Origin: Verrucomicrobiaceae bacterium
GTDB lineage: Bacteria > Verrucomicrobiota > Verrucomicrobiia > Verrucomicrobiales > Verrucomicrobiaceae
Direction: 5' to 3'
Length of the DNA: 39,299 nt
NCBI GenBank assembly: GCA_016795465.1
Contig: JAEUHK010000110.1
Location: 1 to 39,299 of the forward strand
The notes beneath the pieces were generated by a model. That model was not told the origin of the DNA. It did not search any database and was given only the letters and a program-made list of their open reading frames with translations. The position numbers and the translations under genes are program-made. This document shows positions 6,954-16,486 of the stretch, piece after piece (the first letter of the stretch is position 1; every line of letters starts with the position of its first letter).

Positions 6954-8888
6954 TCAGCTCTCGAAGTAGGTATACCCACGCAAACCGGCCTCGAACACAT
7001 CCATGATCTCGCGGCGTTCGGTGGCGGTGATGCGTTTGGTGGCCACGGCGTTTTCGGCGAGGTGGCGGAAGCGGGTGACCATGTCCTTCGGCTCGTATTC
7101 GACGTAGGTGAGCACTTCGGAGACGCTGTCGCCTTCGAGTTCACTGTATTTGACCTTGCCGTTTTCGACGTGGACGGACACGACGTTCGTATCGCCGAGC
7201 AGGTTGTGGAGGTCGCCGAGGGTTTCTTGATAGGCACCGACGAGGAAGATGCCGAGCATGTATTCGTGGCCTTTTTCGATCTCGGGATCGTGCAGAGGCA
7301 GGCTGCGGCTGATGCCGTCGGCGAGGGCGAATTTGTCGATCTTGCCATCGCTGTCGCAGGTGATGTCGGAGAGCACGGCATTGCGTGTGGGCTTCTCCTT
7401 GAGGCGATGGATCGGCATCACAGGGAAGATCTGGTCGATGGCCCAAAGGTCCGGCAGGCTCTGGAAGACGCTGAAGTTCCCGTAGTAGTAATCGGTGAGG
7501 ATGGTGTCGAGGCGCTCCATCTGGGAGCCGTCGTGCTCGCACTTCTCACGCATGTCGGAGACCCACTTCAAGATGTCCCAGTAGAGCTCCTCGCCGTGCG
7601 CACGCTCGCGGAGGTTCACTTTGCCGTAGTTGAACTCGCTGCGGAGCTTGTCGCGGTAATAGACGGCGTCGTTGTAGATCTCCTGAAGGCGGTCGCGGCT
7701 GGTCTTGGCGGCGTTGCGGGTGCTTTCGACTCGCAGCTCATGAAGGTTGCGCAGTAGGGCGGGCGAATCCTTGTTGATCTGAATCTCGCTGATGTCGGAG
7801 CGGGACTCAAAGCGGTTGATGTCGAGGATGTTGATCACCAGCACGCTGTAGTAGGCCACGATGGCGCGGCCGGACTCGGTGATGATGTCGGGATGCGGCA
7901 CGCCGGCTTCGGCGGTGACTTCCGTGATCGCCTCGATGACGTCGGCGCAGTATTCTTTCGTGCCGTAGTTGCTGCTCGCGGCGCTGGCGCCTTTTTGACC
8001 GTCGTAGCTGATGGCGAGACCGCCACCGAGGTCGAGGATGCCCATGCGGGCACCTTCTTGGACGAGGCCGCAATACACTCGCGTGGCTTCCGTGACCGCC
8101 TGGCGGATGGCGCGGATGTTGGGGATCTGCGAGCCCTGGTGGTAATGCAGCATGCGCAGGCAGTCGAGCATGCCCTGCTCACGCAGGCTGTCCACGACGT
8201 GCATGAGCTGGGAGATGTTCAAACCGAACACGCTGGAGTCACCGCCGCTGCCGCTCCAATGGCCGGCGCTTTCGGCGCTGAGGCGGAAACGCACGCCGAG
8301 CGTGGGACGCACGCCCATCTTCTTCGAGCGCTGAAGGATGAGTTCGAGCTCGGTGGGCATCTCCAGCACAAGGATGACCTGCAAGCCCATCTTTTGAGCA
8401 TAAAGAGCCAGGTCGATAAACTCCTCGTCCTTGTAGCCATTGCACACGATGTAGGCCTGCGGGTCGTGCATGTAGGCCAGCGCGGCGATGAGCTCCGGCT
8501 TGCTGCCGGCTTCGAGGCCGTAGTGATACTTGCGGCCGTAGCGGGTGATCTCCTCGATCACCTCCTGCTGCTGGTTCACCTTGATGGGATACACGCCGCG
8601 ATAGACGCCCTGGTATTTTCCTTCCGCGATGGCGGAGGCAAAGCCTTCGTTCAGCTCGTCGATGCGGCCGCGGAGCAAATCGCCGAAACGAATGAGCAGC
8701 GGGAGCTGCGTGCCGCGTTCCCGCAAATCACGCACGATGCCGGCGAGGGACACCGGCTTGGTCTTCGACTTGTCCTTGAGATTCACCACGACCTCGCCGC
8801 TCTTCGCGATGTCGAAGTAGCTATGCCCCCACTCGCGGATGCCGTAAAGATCAGCGGATTCGTCGATGGACCAGGCGGGTGCTTTCAT
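6954..8888 (-). CDS. speA: Biosynthetic arginine decarboxylase
   Basis: PLP enzyme converting arginine to agmatine, the first step of the agmatine route to putrescine and other polyamines. The 644-residue length is typical of SpeA (about 630-660). The N-terminal barrel carries the PLP lysine in Y-P-I-K-V-N-Q-Q (Lys103), followed by H-Y-G-L-E-A-G-S-K-P-E-L. Later come L-R-M-L-H-Y-H-Q-G-S-Q, the glycine-rich L-D-L-G-G-G-L-A phosphate-binding stretch, and C-D-S-D-G-K-I-D-K-F near the C terminus, which contains the active-site cysteine of this fold. It lies 91 bases upstream of the sulfatase start on the same strand, without clear coupling. No agmatinase or agmatine deiminase gene is in the window. 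Confidence 0.95.
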   Translation of the reverse strand: MKAPAWSIDESADLYGIREWGHSYFDIAKSGEVVVNLKDKSKTKPVSLAGIVRDLRERGTQLPLLIRFGDLLRGRIDELNEGFASAIAEGKYQGVYRGVYPIKVNQQQEVIEEITRYGRKYHYGLEAGSKPELIAALAYMHDPQAYIVCNGYKDEEFIDLALYAQKMGLQVILVLEMPTELELILQRSKKMGVRPTLGVRFRLSAESAGHWSGSGGDSSVFGLNISQLMHVVDSLREQGMLDCLRMLHYHQGSQIPNIRAIRQAVTEATRVYCGLVQEGARMGILDLGGGLAISYDGQKGASAASSNYGTKEYCADVIEAITEVTAEAGVPHPDIITESGRAIVAYYSVLVINILDINRFESRSDISEIQINKDSPALLRNLHELRVESTRNAAKTSRDRLQEIYNDAVYYRDKLRSEFNYGKVNLRERAHGEELYWDILKWVSDMREKCEHDGSQMERLDTILTDYYYGNFSVFQSLPDLWAIDQIFPVMPIHRLKEKPTRNAVLSDITCDSDGKIDKFALADGISRSLPLHDPEIEKGHEYMLGIFLVGAYQETLGDLHNLLGDTNVVSVHVENGKVKYSELEGDSVSEVLTYVEYEPKDMVTRFRHLAENAVATKRITATERREIMDVFEAGLRGYTYFES

Positions 8889-8965
8889 TTCGGTGGGGCT
8901 TGCGGTGCGGGTTCGGATTTGGGGCGGCGATTATCAGGTCAAAACGGGAAATGCAAAGCGACATC

Positions 8966-9649
8966 TCACGCTTTGCGCCAGCGGACGAACGGCAGGTGCA
9001 GCAGCGAATAGATGGCGAGCCCGAGCAGCATGGCGGAGCCGTTGTGCCACGGGATGGGGCCGAGGTGGTCAAAGAGACTCGCCTGCGGCGGCTTCTGGCA
9101 CTGGAAGGCGTAGTTCGTGCCGAGCGCGAGATTCACCAGAGCCGTCACCGCATACCAGCCAAGCGAAAAGCCCATCACACGCCGCACCGCGCCTGCCTGC
9201 GGCCGTTGCCGCATGGCGCTGACGACATAAAACGAGGTCACCGGCACGCCGCCGTGCAGGGTGAAGAAGAGAAAGAAGCGCGGATCAGGAAAATCGTAGA
9301 TCAACGCCGGCGTGAGCAGCCCTTGCAGCGTGCCAGCGATGCCAAAGAAATACACCACCTCGCACCAAAACTGCCGCCGCGTCCACAACGCCAGCCCGCC
9401 GGCGATGGCAGCAATGTCACAGTATTGCAACGGCAGCATCGTCTGCGCCGTGAGCGATCCGCACAGGCCATGAATGATAAGTCCCGAAGGATAGATCGCC
9501 AGCAGCTGGGAGCCGAGCGTCCGTTCCGCGAGACTGGCGAAACGTGTGCGAGCCAGCACCAGCATCAGCACCATCACCACCGCGACGATGGCGAGGACGA
9601 TTTGATGCGAGGTGCCCCAAGGATGAAAAGCAGGCGCGGCGGGCGGCAT
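8966..9649 (-). CDS. YwaF/TMEM164-like integral membrane protein (TIGR02206 type)
   Basis: A 227-residue membrane protein with about six to seven hydrophobic segments. The pattern resembles the bacterial YwaF family, related to eukaryotic TMEM164: a conserved central region with P-L-Q-Y-C-D, a Y-F-F-G-I-A-G-T-L-Q-G-L-L-T-P helix, F-F-T-L-H-G-G-V, and a late L-G-T-N-Y-A-F segment followed by D-H-L-G-P-I-P-W. TMEM164 has been linked to phospholipid acyl transfer; the bacterial role is unknown to me. It is 77 bases downstream of speA on the same strand order and divergent from the next gene, with a 56-base shared upstream gap. Confidence 0.7.
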   Translation of the reverse strand: MPPAAPAFHPWGTSHQIVLAIVAVVMVLMLVLARTRFASLAERTLGSQLLAIYPSGLIIHGLCGSLTAQTMLPLQYCDIAAIAGGLALWTRRQFWCEVVYFFGIAGTLQGLLTPALIYDFPDPRFFLFFTLHGGVPVTSFYVVSAMRQRPQAGAVRRVMGFSLGWYAVTALVNLALGTNYAFQCQKPPQASLFDHLGPIPWHNGSAMLLGLAIYSLLHLPFVRWRKA

Positions 9650-9705
9650 GCGCCGAGCATACGCGGCTCTTGCGTGTGTCAGGCGGTTTGTGCGAGAGTC
9701 TCCGC

Positions 9706-11481
9706 ATGGCGGACATCAACAAGCATCAGGCAGGCAGCGCGGCGGCGGGACTCGGTGGAGGTTGTGCGGCGTTGTTTGGATCGATCTTCATCTTCGCAGG
9801 GCTCGCCGTCGGCATGTTTCTTTACTTCCCGGCGATCCTCGAGTGGTGGCAGGTGCGCTCGTGGGAAGAAGTTCCCTGCCGCATCGAGTCCGCGGATGTG
9901 CGGGTGGCTCACGGTGATGACAGCACGACCTACGAGGCACAGGCGGCTTACAGCTATCAGTATGACGGCCAGAGCTTCCGCGGCGAGCGTGTGGGCCTGA
10001 TGAGCGGCAGCGATAACTTTGGCGACTTCCAGCAGCGCCGCGCCGATGAGCTGCGCATGGCTCGTGATCAGCAACGCATGATGCGCTGCTTCGTAAACCC
10101 GCAGAAGCCTTCCGAGTCCGTTTTGTTCCCCGATTTGAGATGGGGGCTGCTGCTCTTGATGTCGCTCTTTCCCACGCTGTTTCCGTTGGCGGGCGGTTTT
10201 GTGGCCTTTGGCGGCATCGCGATGGCTCGCGAGGCGGCGGGCATGATCGCACGACAGCGGAAAATGCCGGACGCGCCTTGGAAGTGGAAATCGGAATGGG
10301 CCGGCGAGGCCATCACGGCGAGTCGCGATGGCGTGCTGGCCCTGCTGGCGCTTGCGGGATGGATCGTGCTTGTGCAAACACCACTCACCGCGGCGGTAAT
10401 CGTGAGCGGATCGCTGGCGGAGTCGTTGATGGCGTTGTTTGCGTTTTTGCCGTCGGCGATAGCGTTCTTCCCGCTGCGGGCCGTCCTGCGTCGTCTGCGG
10501 CTGCGGCGCATCCTTGGAAAAGTCAGCCTCGTGCCGCAAGCATGGCCGCTGCGGCCTGGCGAGGTGCTGGAAGGTCGTTTGCGCTTTTCGCAGGCACTCA
10601 GCCCCAGGCTGCCGCTCGCCGTGCGCGTGAAGGCGATTCGCAAAGTCACTCGCGGCAGCGGTAAAAACTCCTCCACGAGCGAGGAGACGCTGTGGGAGCA
10701 CACCGAGACCCTCTCCGCCTCCGAGGCGCAGCGAGATGACCGCGGCTGCTCGCTGCCTTTGCGCATCGAATTGACGCCGGACGCACCCGGAACGGATGTG
10801 AAGCCGCTCATCCATGTCTCCCACGAGCGCAGCGAGAACCTCTGGACGCTGGAAGTGCTCGCCGGAGAGCATTCCACGCCCGTGAAGCTACCGCTGCCGG
10901 TTTTTGGCGAGGCCAGCCAGGAGGTTCGAGAAGCTTCGCAAAGCCCGCTCGCGGTCGAAATGACCACCGAGCAGCTTCAGGCCCGTTTGCAATCCACCGG
11001 CGTGAAAGTGGATTTCGATGCCGAGGGCATCCCGCGGAGCTTTGAATGCCCTCCGGGTCGCAACCGCGCCCTTGCCATCTTCCTGCTCTTCTTCGGCACG
11101 ATCTGGTTTGGAGCCATGCTCATGATTTTCATCAACGACGCCCCCTTCCTCTTCCGCCTCGTCTGGGGTCTCAGCGCTCCGGCGATCCTGCTTTTCGCGT
11201 TTTACCTGCTCATCCACCATCGTCGCGTGGATGTGGCCGACGCTCTCCGCATCGTGAACCGTGCCGGGCCCTTCTGGTCGAAGATGGAAACCCTCGAGCC
11301 GCGTCATGTCGTGCAATTCATCCACGACAACTACATGCGCTCCGGCAAGACCCACCTCTACCGCGTCCGCGCCGAGACCACCTTCGGCAAGAAGATCACC
11401 CTCGTGGATGGCATCACCGAAGAAGCCACCGCTGAGAAGCTCGCCGCGCGGCTCATGCAGTGGAAGCGGGCGGCGGAGTGA
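9706..11481 (+). CDS. DUF3592-type multi-pass membrane protein
   Basis: A 591-residue protein of unknown function. The N-terminal third has a membrane helix (about residues 20-45), then an extracytoplasmic stretch with W-E-E-V-P-C-R-I-E-S-A-D, repeated Y-S-Y-Q-Y-D-G-Q-S-F-R-G and C-F-V-N-P-Q-K-P, the layout of DUF3592, then two more hydrophobic segments. The middle is a soluble beta-rich region (about 260-420) rich in R-V-K-A-I and E-L-T-P-D patterns, and a final pair of helices precedes a short cytoplasmic-like tail. The ATG at 9706 puts the first helix near the N terminus; the open frame extends upstream into the divergent gene. Nothing nearby indicates its role. Confidence 0.7.
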   Translation: MADINKHQAGSAAAGLGGGCAALFGSIFIFAGLAVGMFLYFPAILEWWQVRSWEEVPCRIESADVRVAHGDDSTTYEAQAAYSYQYDGQSFRGERVGLMSGSDNFGDFQQRRADELRMARDQQRMMRCFVNPQKPSESVLFPDLRWGLLLLMSLFPTLFPLAGGFVAFGGIAMAREAAGMIARQRKMPDAPWKWKSEWAGEAITASRDGVLALLALAGWIVLVQTPLTAAVIVSGSLAESLMALFAFLPSAIAFFPLRAVLRRLRLRRILGKVSLVPQAWPLRPGEVLEGRLRFSQALSPRLPLAVRVKAIRKVTRGSGKNSSTSEETLWEHTETLSASEAQRDDRGCSLPLRIELTPDAPGTDVKPLIHVSHERSENLWTLEVLAGEHSTPVKLPLPVFGEASQEVREASQSPLAVEMTTEQLQARLQSTGVKVDFDAEGIPRSFECPPGRNRALAIFLLFFGTIWFGAMLMIFINDAPFLFRLVWGLSAPAILLFAFYLLIHHRRVDVADALRIVNRAGPFWSKMETLEPRHVVQFIHDNYMRSGKTHLYRVRAETTFGKKITLVDGITEEATAEKLAARLMQWKRAAE

Positions 11482-11555
11482 GTGACGAACCATCTGATGG
11501 AGTCCAACACGGTGGCATGTTTTGCATGCGCACTAATTTATGACATGCTCGCCGC

Positions 11556-12536
11556 GTGCCGCCTTCCTCTCAGCGCCTCGAATGGCTGGATCTCTTTCGA
11601 GGTCTGGCGGTGCTTGGCATGGTGTGGACGCATGCGGCAAACACCTTCCTGACGGCGGAGTTGAAGGCCTCGGCATGGTTTGAGACGCTGACTTCTTATC
11701 ACGGGCTGATTGCTCCGGCGTTCTTTTGGATCGCGGGCTATGCCCGGGCGCATGTGACCCTGCATCAAACCAAGCCCGCATGGCCGGTGGCGAAGCGCCT
11801 CATGATTGTGTGGCTCATCGGCTACCTGATGCATGTGCCATGGGATCAGCTGCTCGATGCCCACGCGATACGTGCGGCCGCCACGGTGGATGTGCTGCAC
11901 TGCCTGGCGATCTCCGGTTTGATCCTGCTGGCGGTGGAAAAGCTCGGGAAGGGCAGGGAAGTGGCTGCGCTGGTGCTGCTGCTGGTCTTTGTGGGATTGG
12001 AAAAGCCCGCTCGCGACTGGCACACGGGCGTTTTGGTGCTCGATCAATACTTCAGTCGTCTCCACGGCTCGCAGTTCGCCCTGTTTCCATGGGTGGGCTT
12101 TGGGCTCGCGGGCTTCATCACCCGTCGTGTGTGGGATGGCTGCCGGAACCGCTCCGTGATGGCTGTGATGCTCGCCGGGGCATTCTTGGCTTGGGGGCTT
12201 TCTCGACTGCCTTGGCAGGACGGTCTGCCAGCGTTCTTCTTGGAACGCCTCGGCTGGGTCATGATGGCGGCGGTGCTCGTGGCGATGGTGGCAGGCTCGG
12301 TGAGCCGCTTCACCGGCTGGCTGCGGCTCGCGGGCCGTGAGTCGCTTCTGCTCTACGTCGCCCACCTCATGCTCATCCACTCGGTTCCGCTGCCACGGCT
12401 GCCCTTGCAGCATCTCATCGGCCCCACGCAGCCCGTGGGCGGTGTTCTGGGTCTGTTCGCCGGCCTTTTCGCCACGTCGTGGCTTCTCGGAGCGTGGAAT
12501 GAGCGGCGGAAGAGGGCTGCGAAAGCGTCCGCCTAA
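11556..12536 (+). CDS. DUF1624/HGSNAT-like membrane acyltransferase
   Basis: A 326-residue polytopic membrane protein. It opens with R-L-E-W-L-D-L-F-R-G-L-A-V-L-G-M-V, close to the R-x-x-x-x-D-x-x-R-G-x-x-x motif of DUF1624 and related acyltransferases, which include heparan-alpha-glucosaminide N-acetyltransferase. It continues with about eight to nine hydrophobic segments, including F-P-W-V-G-F-G-L-A-G and a late G-R-E-S-L-L-L-Y-V-A-H-L. The likely job is acetylating a membrane-associated sugar or glycan, which suits the polysaccharide genes that follow, but the substrate is unknown. The start is a GTG with no Shine-Dalgarno. It converges with a glycosyltransferase gene (22-base gap). Confidence 0.75.
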   Translation: MPPSSQRLEWLDLFRGLAVLGMVWTHAANTFLTAELKASAWFETLTSYHGLIAPAFFWIAGYARAHVTLHQTKPAWPVAKRLMIVWLIGYLMHVPWDQLLDAHAIRAAATVDVLHCLAISGLILLAVEKLGKGREVAALVLLLVFVGLEKPARDWHTGVLVLDQYFSRLHGSQFALFPWVGFGLAGFITRRVWDGCRNRSVMAVMLAGAFLAWGLSRLPWQDGLPAFFLERLGWVMMAAVLVAMVAGSVSRFTGWLRLAGRESLLLYVAHLMLIHSVPLPRLPLQHLIGPTQPVGGVLGLFAGLFATSWLLGAWNERRKRAAKASA

Positions 12537-12558
12537 GGTCGCAGGTGACCTCCCGCGG

Positions 12559-13698
12559 TCACGGAGTGCGTGAGGCGACGCGGCGGAAGGCGGTGAGGTA
12601 GTTTTGCACCATCGAATCGAGGGAGAATCTCTCCTGGGCTGCCTGTCGGGCCTTTTGGGAGACTTGTTCGAGCAGGTCGGGGGCTTCGATCAAGGAGGCG
12701 ATGCGCCGCGCGAGGTCGGCGGCGGTGTCGATTTGGGTCAAAAAGCCGCTGACACCGTCTTCGATGACTTCGGCAGCTCCGCATGCTGCGTGGGCGAGGG
12801 CGGGTACGCCGCTGGCCATGGCCTCGAGGAGGGCATTGGCGAGTCCTTCATGCGATGACGGCATGGCGAGGAGGTCCATGGCTTGATAAAACGGCGCGGG
12901 CTCTGCCTGATGGCCCTTCAAATGGATGCGGGCGGCGAAGGGACTCTGGCGGGCGAGCTGGTGGACGTTTTCACGCTCAGGGCCGCTATCGCCGAGAATC
13001 ATGAGCTGGGTCCGCGGGTGGTCCTTGGCGAGGCTTTCGAAGGCTTCGATGAGGAGCGGGTAGCGTTTGGTGGCGATGAACCGGCCGACGGCACCGATGA
13101 CAAGGGCGTCGGCGGGCAAGCCGCAGGCCTCTCGTGCCTGTGAGCGGTCGGTGGTGGGGCGGAAGCGCTGGCAATCGACGCCATTGAGGATGCTGATCAT
13201 TTTGTCCGCGGGCAGGTCATGGGCGATGAGATTCTGCCGGAGGCCGTCAGAGACGGTGTGGACGAGCTCGCAACGCTGGTAAAGCCGGCGGCGCTGCTGG
13301 AGGCGCTTTGGATGGAGGCCATCGCCCTGAAGAGCGCCGTGCTCGCCATGGAAGATGGGGATGCGCCAGAGGGTGGGCAGCATTCGCCGCGCGGTATCGG
13401 CATAGATCAAGGGGCCGAGGTTGTGGGTGTGGATGACGTCGGGCCGCAGCCGGTTCAAGGCGAGGGCGAGCCGCCAGCAGGCCCGCCAATCCCAGCCGGG
13501 TCGGCGGCCGAGTGCCTGCACCGCGATGCCGGGCCGCAGGCGAGCGGCGAATGCACCTGCCTCTTCCAGGCAAAGGAAGGTGGTGCGTGCAGCGGAATCG
13601 GGGAGGCTATTGGAGAGGTTCACGACCCCGTTTTCCATGCCGCCGGGCTGCAAGGAGAACACGACTTGGGCGATTTGCAGGGGGGAGGCGGATGACAT
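12559..13698 (-). CDS. Glycosyltransferase family 4 (GT-B fold)
   Basis: Transfers a sugar from a nucleotide donor to a growing glycan on the cytoplasmic face. The 379-residue protein has the GT4 opening Q-V-V-F-S-L-Q-P-G-G-M-E-N, a central H-T-H-N-L-G-P-L, then I-L-N-G-V-D at the inter-domain hinge, and the C-terminal donor site S-S-H-E-G-L-A-N-A-L-L-E-A-M-A-S-G-V-P with the paired glutamates of the E-x7-E motif. It is transcribed away from the main exopolysaccharide run, sharing a 174-base upstream region. It could act in the same polymer, but the strand change means separate expression. Confidence 0.9.
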   Translation of the reverse strand: MSSASPLQIAQVVFSLQPGGMENGVVNLSNSLPDSAARTTFLCLEEAGAFAARLRPGIAVQALGRRPGWDWRACWRLALALNRLRPDVIHTHNLGPLIYADTARRMLPTLWRIPIFHGEHGALQGDGLHPKRLQQRRRLYQRCELVHTVSDGLRQNLIAHDLPADKMISILNGVDCQRFRPTTDRSQAREACGLPADALVIGAVGRFIATKRYPLLIEAFESLAKDHPRTQLMILGDSGPERENVHQLARQSPFAARIHLKGHQAEPAPFYQAMDLLAMPSSHEGLANALLEAMASGVPALAHAACGAAEVIEDGVSGFLTQIDTAADLARRIASLIEAPDLLEQVSQKARQAAQERFSLDSMVQNYLTAFRRVASRTP

Positions 13699-13811
13699 TG
13701 CGAAGTAGGAGCGGGTAAGGCGTGCAGGCTGTCTTTTTTCGGAGGGCGGTCAGTGGAAGTTGCCTTGGCAGGCACACGAATCAACCCCCGGGCGGTTGTC
13801 GATGCGTAACG

Positions 13812-13839
13812 TTGACATTCGGCATTCAAGGGACAGCAT
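13812..13839 (+). promoter_or_regulatory. Candidate promoter for the exopolysaccharide run
   Basis: A perfect TTGACA (13812-13817) is followed after 16 bases by CAGCAT (13834-13839), a weak -10 match. It lies 34 bases before the first plus-strand gene of the run, in the intergenic region shared with the divergent GT4 gene. The -35 is good and the -10 poor, which could mean an activator is needed. Confidence 0.3.
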
Positions 13840-13872
13840 CACCGTCCCCCATTTCAGACGCGTCCGACCTCT

Positions 13873-14187
13873 ATGAAGGAGATTTTTTTTCGATTCATCA
13901 CGATTCACCCCCTAAACGACCACCCGATCCTTGGATGGGCGCTTGGTTTCATCTGGCTGGTGATGGTGGGCAACTGCGTGGCGAGCATCCGCCAGCAGCC
14001 GATGGAGATCCGGATGCGGCTGATCTGGATGCTGGTGGTGGCCTTTGTGCCGATTTTCGGGATGCTGGCCTATCTGGGCTACTGCTTTCTGAAGGCTGAT
14101 TACGGGTTCCTCAAGTTCGTCTTGGGGCCGCCCAAGCACATTCAGGCCGCCAATAACGCCCATTTGAAACTTCCGACCAAGAAGTGA
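13873..14187 (+). CDS. Small two-helix membrane protein, PLDc_N-like
   Basis: A 104-residue protein with two membrane helices (about residues 20-38 and 50-72). The W-x-L-V-V-A-F-V-P-I-F-G-M-L-A-Y-L-G-Y pattern of the second helix resembles the phospholipase-D-nuclease N-terminal (PLDc_N) module, which occurs alone in many small membrane proteins. It has a basic C-terminal tail. It begins the plus-strand exopolysaccharide run, 10 bases before the Wzc-type gene, so it is likely co-expressed and might help assemble or regulate the inner-membrane complex. That role is a guess from position. Confidence 0.65.
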   Translation: MKEIFFRFITIHPLNDHPILGWALGFIWLVMVGNCVASIRQQPMEIRMRLIWMLVVAFVPIFGMLAYLGYCFLKADYGFLKFVLGPPKHIQAANNAHLKLPTKK

Positions 14188-14197
14188 TCCCTTCCTC

Positions 14198-16486
14198 ATG
14201 AATTCCCCGCAAAAAAAGAGTTTTGACATCACAGCGGTTGTTTCGCAGGCGCTAAGGTATGTGCGCCATGGCCGCCTGATGGCGATCATGGGATGCCTCG
14301 GCATCCTTTCGGGTCTGATTTACTACATGTTTGCTACGCCGCTCTACGAAGCGAGGTCGCTCGTGTATGTGCGCGGGCACGGTAGCCCGGTGCAAACGAG
14401 GGATGTGCCGGAGACGATGGAGGCCTCGGGGCTGAATCGGGTGATCATGGAGGAGTTTTCCTCGAAGCGAAACATCATCGAGGCTGCGAAACGGATGAAG
14501 CTGGTGCAGCCGGATGCCACCTGGACGCAGGTGGTGGAGATGGTGCCCGTGGTGAGCATCGATTCGGTGGACAACAGCCATCTGGAGGTGGCGGTGCAGG
14601 CGCGGACACCGGAGGCGGTGCGGGAGTTTGCGCAGGAACTGGTGGAGGAGTTCCGCCGTCAGCAGGAAGCGGCGTGGAAACAGTATCGCGACGCGGCGCT
14701 GAATCGCTACGCGGAAGAATTGAAGGCTCTGCAAGAAAAGGCAAGCGCGGGTTTGAAGCGCCTGTCAGCCTTCGAACGTGATGAAAAGATCGCCGAGTCA
14801 GTGATCGAGCAAACGCGGCTGAACGAGCTGCCCAAGGACCTGATCGTCACCCGCGAGCTGCTCCTGCGCATGGATGATCTCGGGAAGAAGCTGGCGCAGG
14901 TGACCAACGGCAAGACGATAGATGCAGCGGAGCTTCCTCTGAGCCGGGTGCTGGAGGAACTGTCCCTGCTGTCCACGTTTGAAAAGGAGCGTGACATCAA
15001 GATCGGTGAGGTCATCCGTCGCCCGACTGCTGGCGGAAGTGCTCCGCTGATGGCCACTGGTCCCACGGCGAAGGTGGCGGCGGAAGTCGTAGTGCAGCCG
15101 GGCATGGTGGATCCGCTGGAGCCGTGGCAAAAGCTCGAGAAGGAGCGGCGCATCCTGGAAGACCGGAAACAGGAGCTTGCGAAGCAGTATCTCCCCGGCC
15201 ATGAACTGATGAAGCAGTTGGCAGATGATCTGGAGGCTAACGAAAGATCGCTGAAGGCCGAGCTCGGGGTGCTGCGCCAGCGGTTCGAGCTGGAGCACGA
15301 GCATTTCAAGATCAAGCTGGCTGCACTTGAGGGTAAAGTGGCCGATTATCACAAGGTGAACGAGGAATTCAGCCAGAACTCCCAAGCCTACGCTGACATC
15401 GAGAAAGAGAAAGCCCTGTGGGACAAGGCGCGGGAGCATTTGGCCGAAAAGCTGGCCGTCGTGACCTTCTCTGAAAACCGGAACTGGGTGGAAATGCGCT
15501 TCAAGGGGCACACCTCTCTGCGTGATGAAATCCCGGTCTCGCCAAACAAGACGAAGCTGCTAATGCTCTCCATCCTGCTGGCATTGGGCGGTGCGCTGGG
15601 AGTACCCACCTTAGTCAATCTGTCTGACAGCAGTGCGTCGACCCTCCAGCAGCTCGAAGAAGTCACAGGCGTGAAGGGTATCGGCATCGTGCCCCGCACC
15701 CCGCGGGAGATCATCGAAGACGTGTGCCGCTCACCGGCGATCGGTGCCACTGTGCCGAATTACCTTTTGGAGTGCTTCCGCCTGATTCGAAGTCATGTGC
15801 TCCTGTCACCTGGCAAGTCCGGGAAGTCGCAGGTGGTGATGGTGACCAGCGCCAGGCCCTCTGAAGGCAAGACGACCCTGGCAGCGAACATGGCCTGGGC
15901 CTTTCAGTCCATGGGGGGGCGGACTCTCTTGATCGATTGCGACCTGCGTCGTGGGCGATTGCATGGGTTGTCCGGAGTCCCTAATGAGCCAGGCATGACC
16001 CGCTTGCTCAAAGGAGAGTGCACCATCAAAGAAGCCGTCCAGAAGACCGACCTTCCGCTTTTAGACATCATTCCTCGTGGGCCAGTGATGGTGGGCACCA
16101 CAGATTTGCTGGTGCAGCAGGTGTTTGAAAAGCTCCTTGCTACGTTCAAAGCAGACTACGACCACATCGTGTTGGACACCCCCCCTGTTCTCGGCTTGAG
16201 CGAGACCACCTCCCTCCAACGTGTCGTGGATGGCGTCCTGTTTGTGGTCCGGGCTGAGAAGACGCCCAGAAAAGACGTGGTCGATGGAATGACCCTGCTG
16301 CGCAAAGCCGGTGCTCATTTATATGGCATTGTTCTGAGTGATCTGGATCTGAACCGAGTAAGCAATTACTACAACTATTACTACTACTCGCCGTCTTACT
16401 ATGAGGGCGATTTGGATTCGCCTCTGGACCCGGCGCTCGATGTCCAAGATCTACGACGTGAGGTGGATGCGAAGCAGGGTGCTTGA
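14198..16486 (+). CDS. Wzc-type polysaccharide co-polymerase with fused tyrosine autokinase
   Basis: Inner-membrane protein expected to control polymer length and to open the export channel through cycles of tyrosine phosphorylation. The 762 residues comprise an N-terminal Wzz part with a first helix (about 29-46), a large periplasmic coiled-coil-rich region (about 160-425), a second helix (about 453-475) and a cytoplasmic BY-kinase domain. Walker A is S-E-G-K-T-T with Lys558, Walker A' is L-I-D-C-D (Asp580, Asp582) and Walker B is V-L-D-T-P-P (Asp660). The tail has a tyrosine cluster (724-735, eight Tyr), the usual autophosphorylation site. A cognate low-molecular-weight phosphatase is not nearby. 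It starts 10 bases after the small membrane protein gene. Confidence 0.93.
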   Translation: MNSPQKKSFDITAVVSQALRYVRHGRLMAIMGCLGILSGLIYYMFATPLYEARSLVYVRGHGSPVQTRDVPETMEASGLNRVIMEEFSSKRNIIEAAKRMKLVQPDATWTQVVEMVPVVSIDSVDNSHLEVAVQARTPEAVREFAQELVEEFRRQQEAAWKQYRDAALNRYAEELKALQEKASAGLKRLSAFERDEKIAESVIEQTRLNELPKDLIVTRELLLRMDDLGKKLAQVTNGKTIDAAELPLSRVLEELSLLSTFEKERDIKIGEVIRRPTAGGSAPLMATGPTAKVAAEVVVQPGMVDPLEPWQKLEKERRILEDRKQELAKQYLPGHELMKQLADDLEANERSLKAELGVLRQRFELEHEHFKIKLAALEGKVADYHKVNEEFSQNSQAYADIEKEKALWDKAREHLAEKLAVVTFSENRNWVEMRFKGHTSLRDEIPVSPNKTKLLMLSILLALGGALGVPTLVNLSDSSASTLQQLEEVTGVKGIGIVPRTPREIIEDVCRSPAIGATVPNYLLECFRLIRSHVLLSPGKSGKSQVVMVTSARPSEGKTTLAANMAWAFQSMGGRTLLIDCDLRRGRLHGLSGVPNEPGMTRLLKGECTIKEAVQKTDLPLLDIIPRGPVMVGTTDLLVQQVFEKLLATFKADYDHIVLDTPPVLGLSETTSLQRVVDGVLFVVRAEKTPRKDVVDGMTLLRKAGAHLYGIVLSDLDLNRVSNYYNYYYYSPSYYEGDLDSPLDPALDVQDLRREVDAKQGA

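Noticed and set aside
6863..7381. Upstream extension of the sulfatase frame by 173 codons
   Set aside because: It runs antisense-frame through the end of speA and has no likeness to sulfatases; the GTG at 6862 gives a signal peptide and the usual length.
12545..12562. GTGACC/GGTCAC 6-bp hairpin between two convergent genes
   Set aside because: Short stem, no T-run, and it overlaps a stop codon; too weak to call a terminator.
16364..16405. TAC/TAT-rich stretch looking like a simple sequence repeat
   Set aside because: It is explained by the C-terminal tyrosine cluster of the BY-kinase, a known functional feature.
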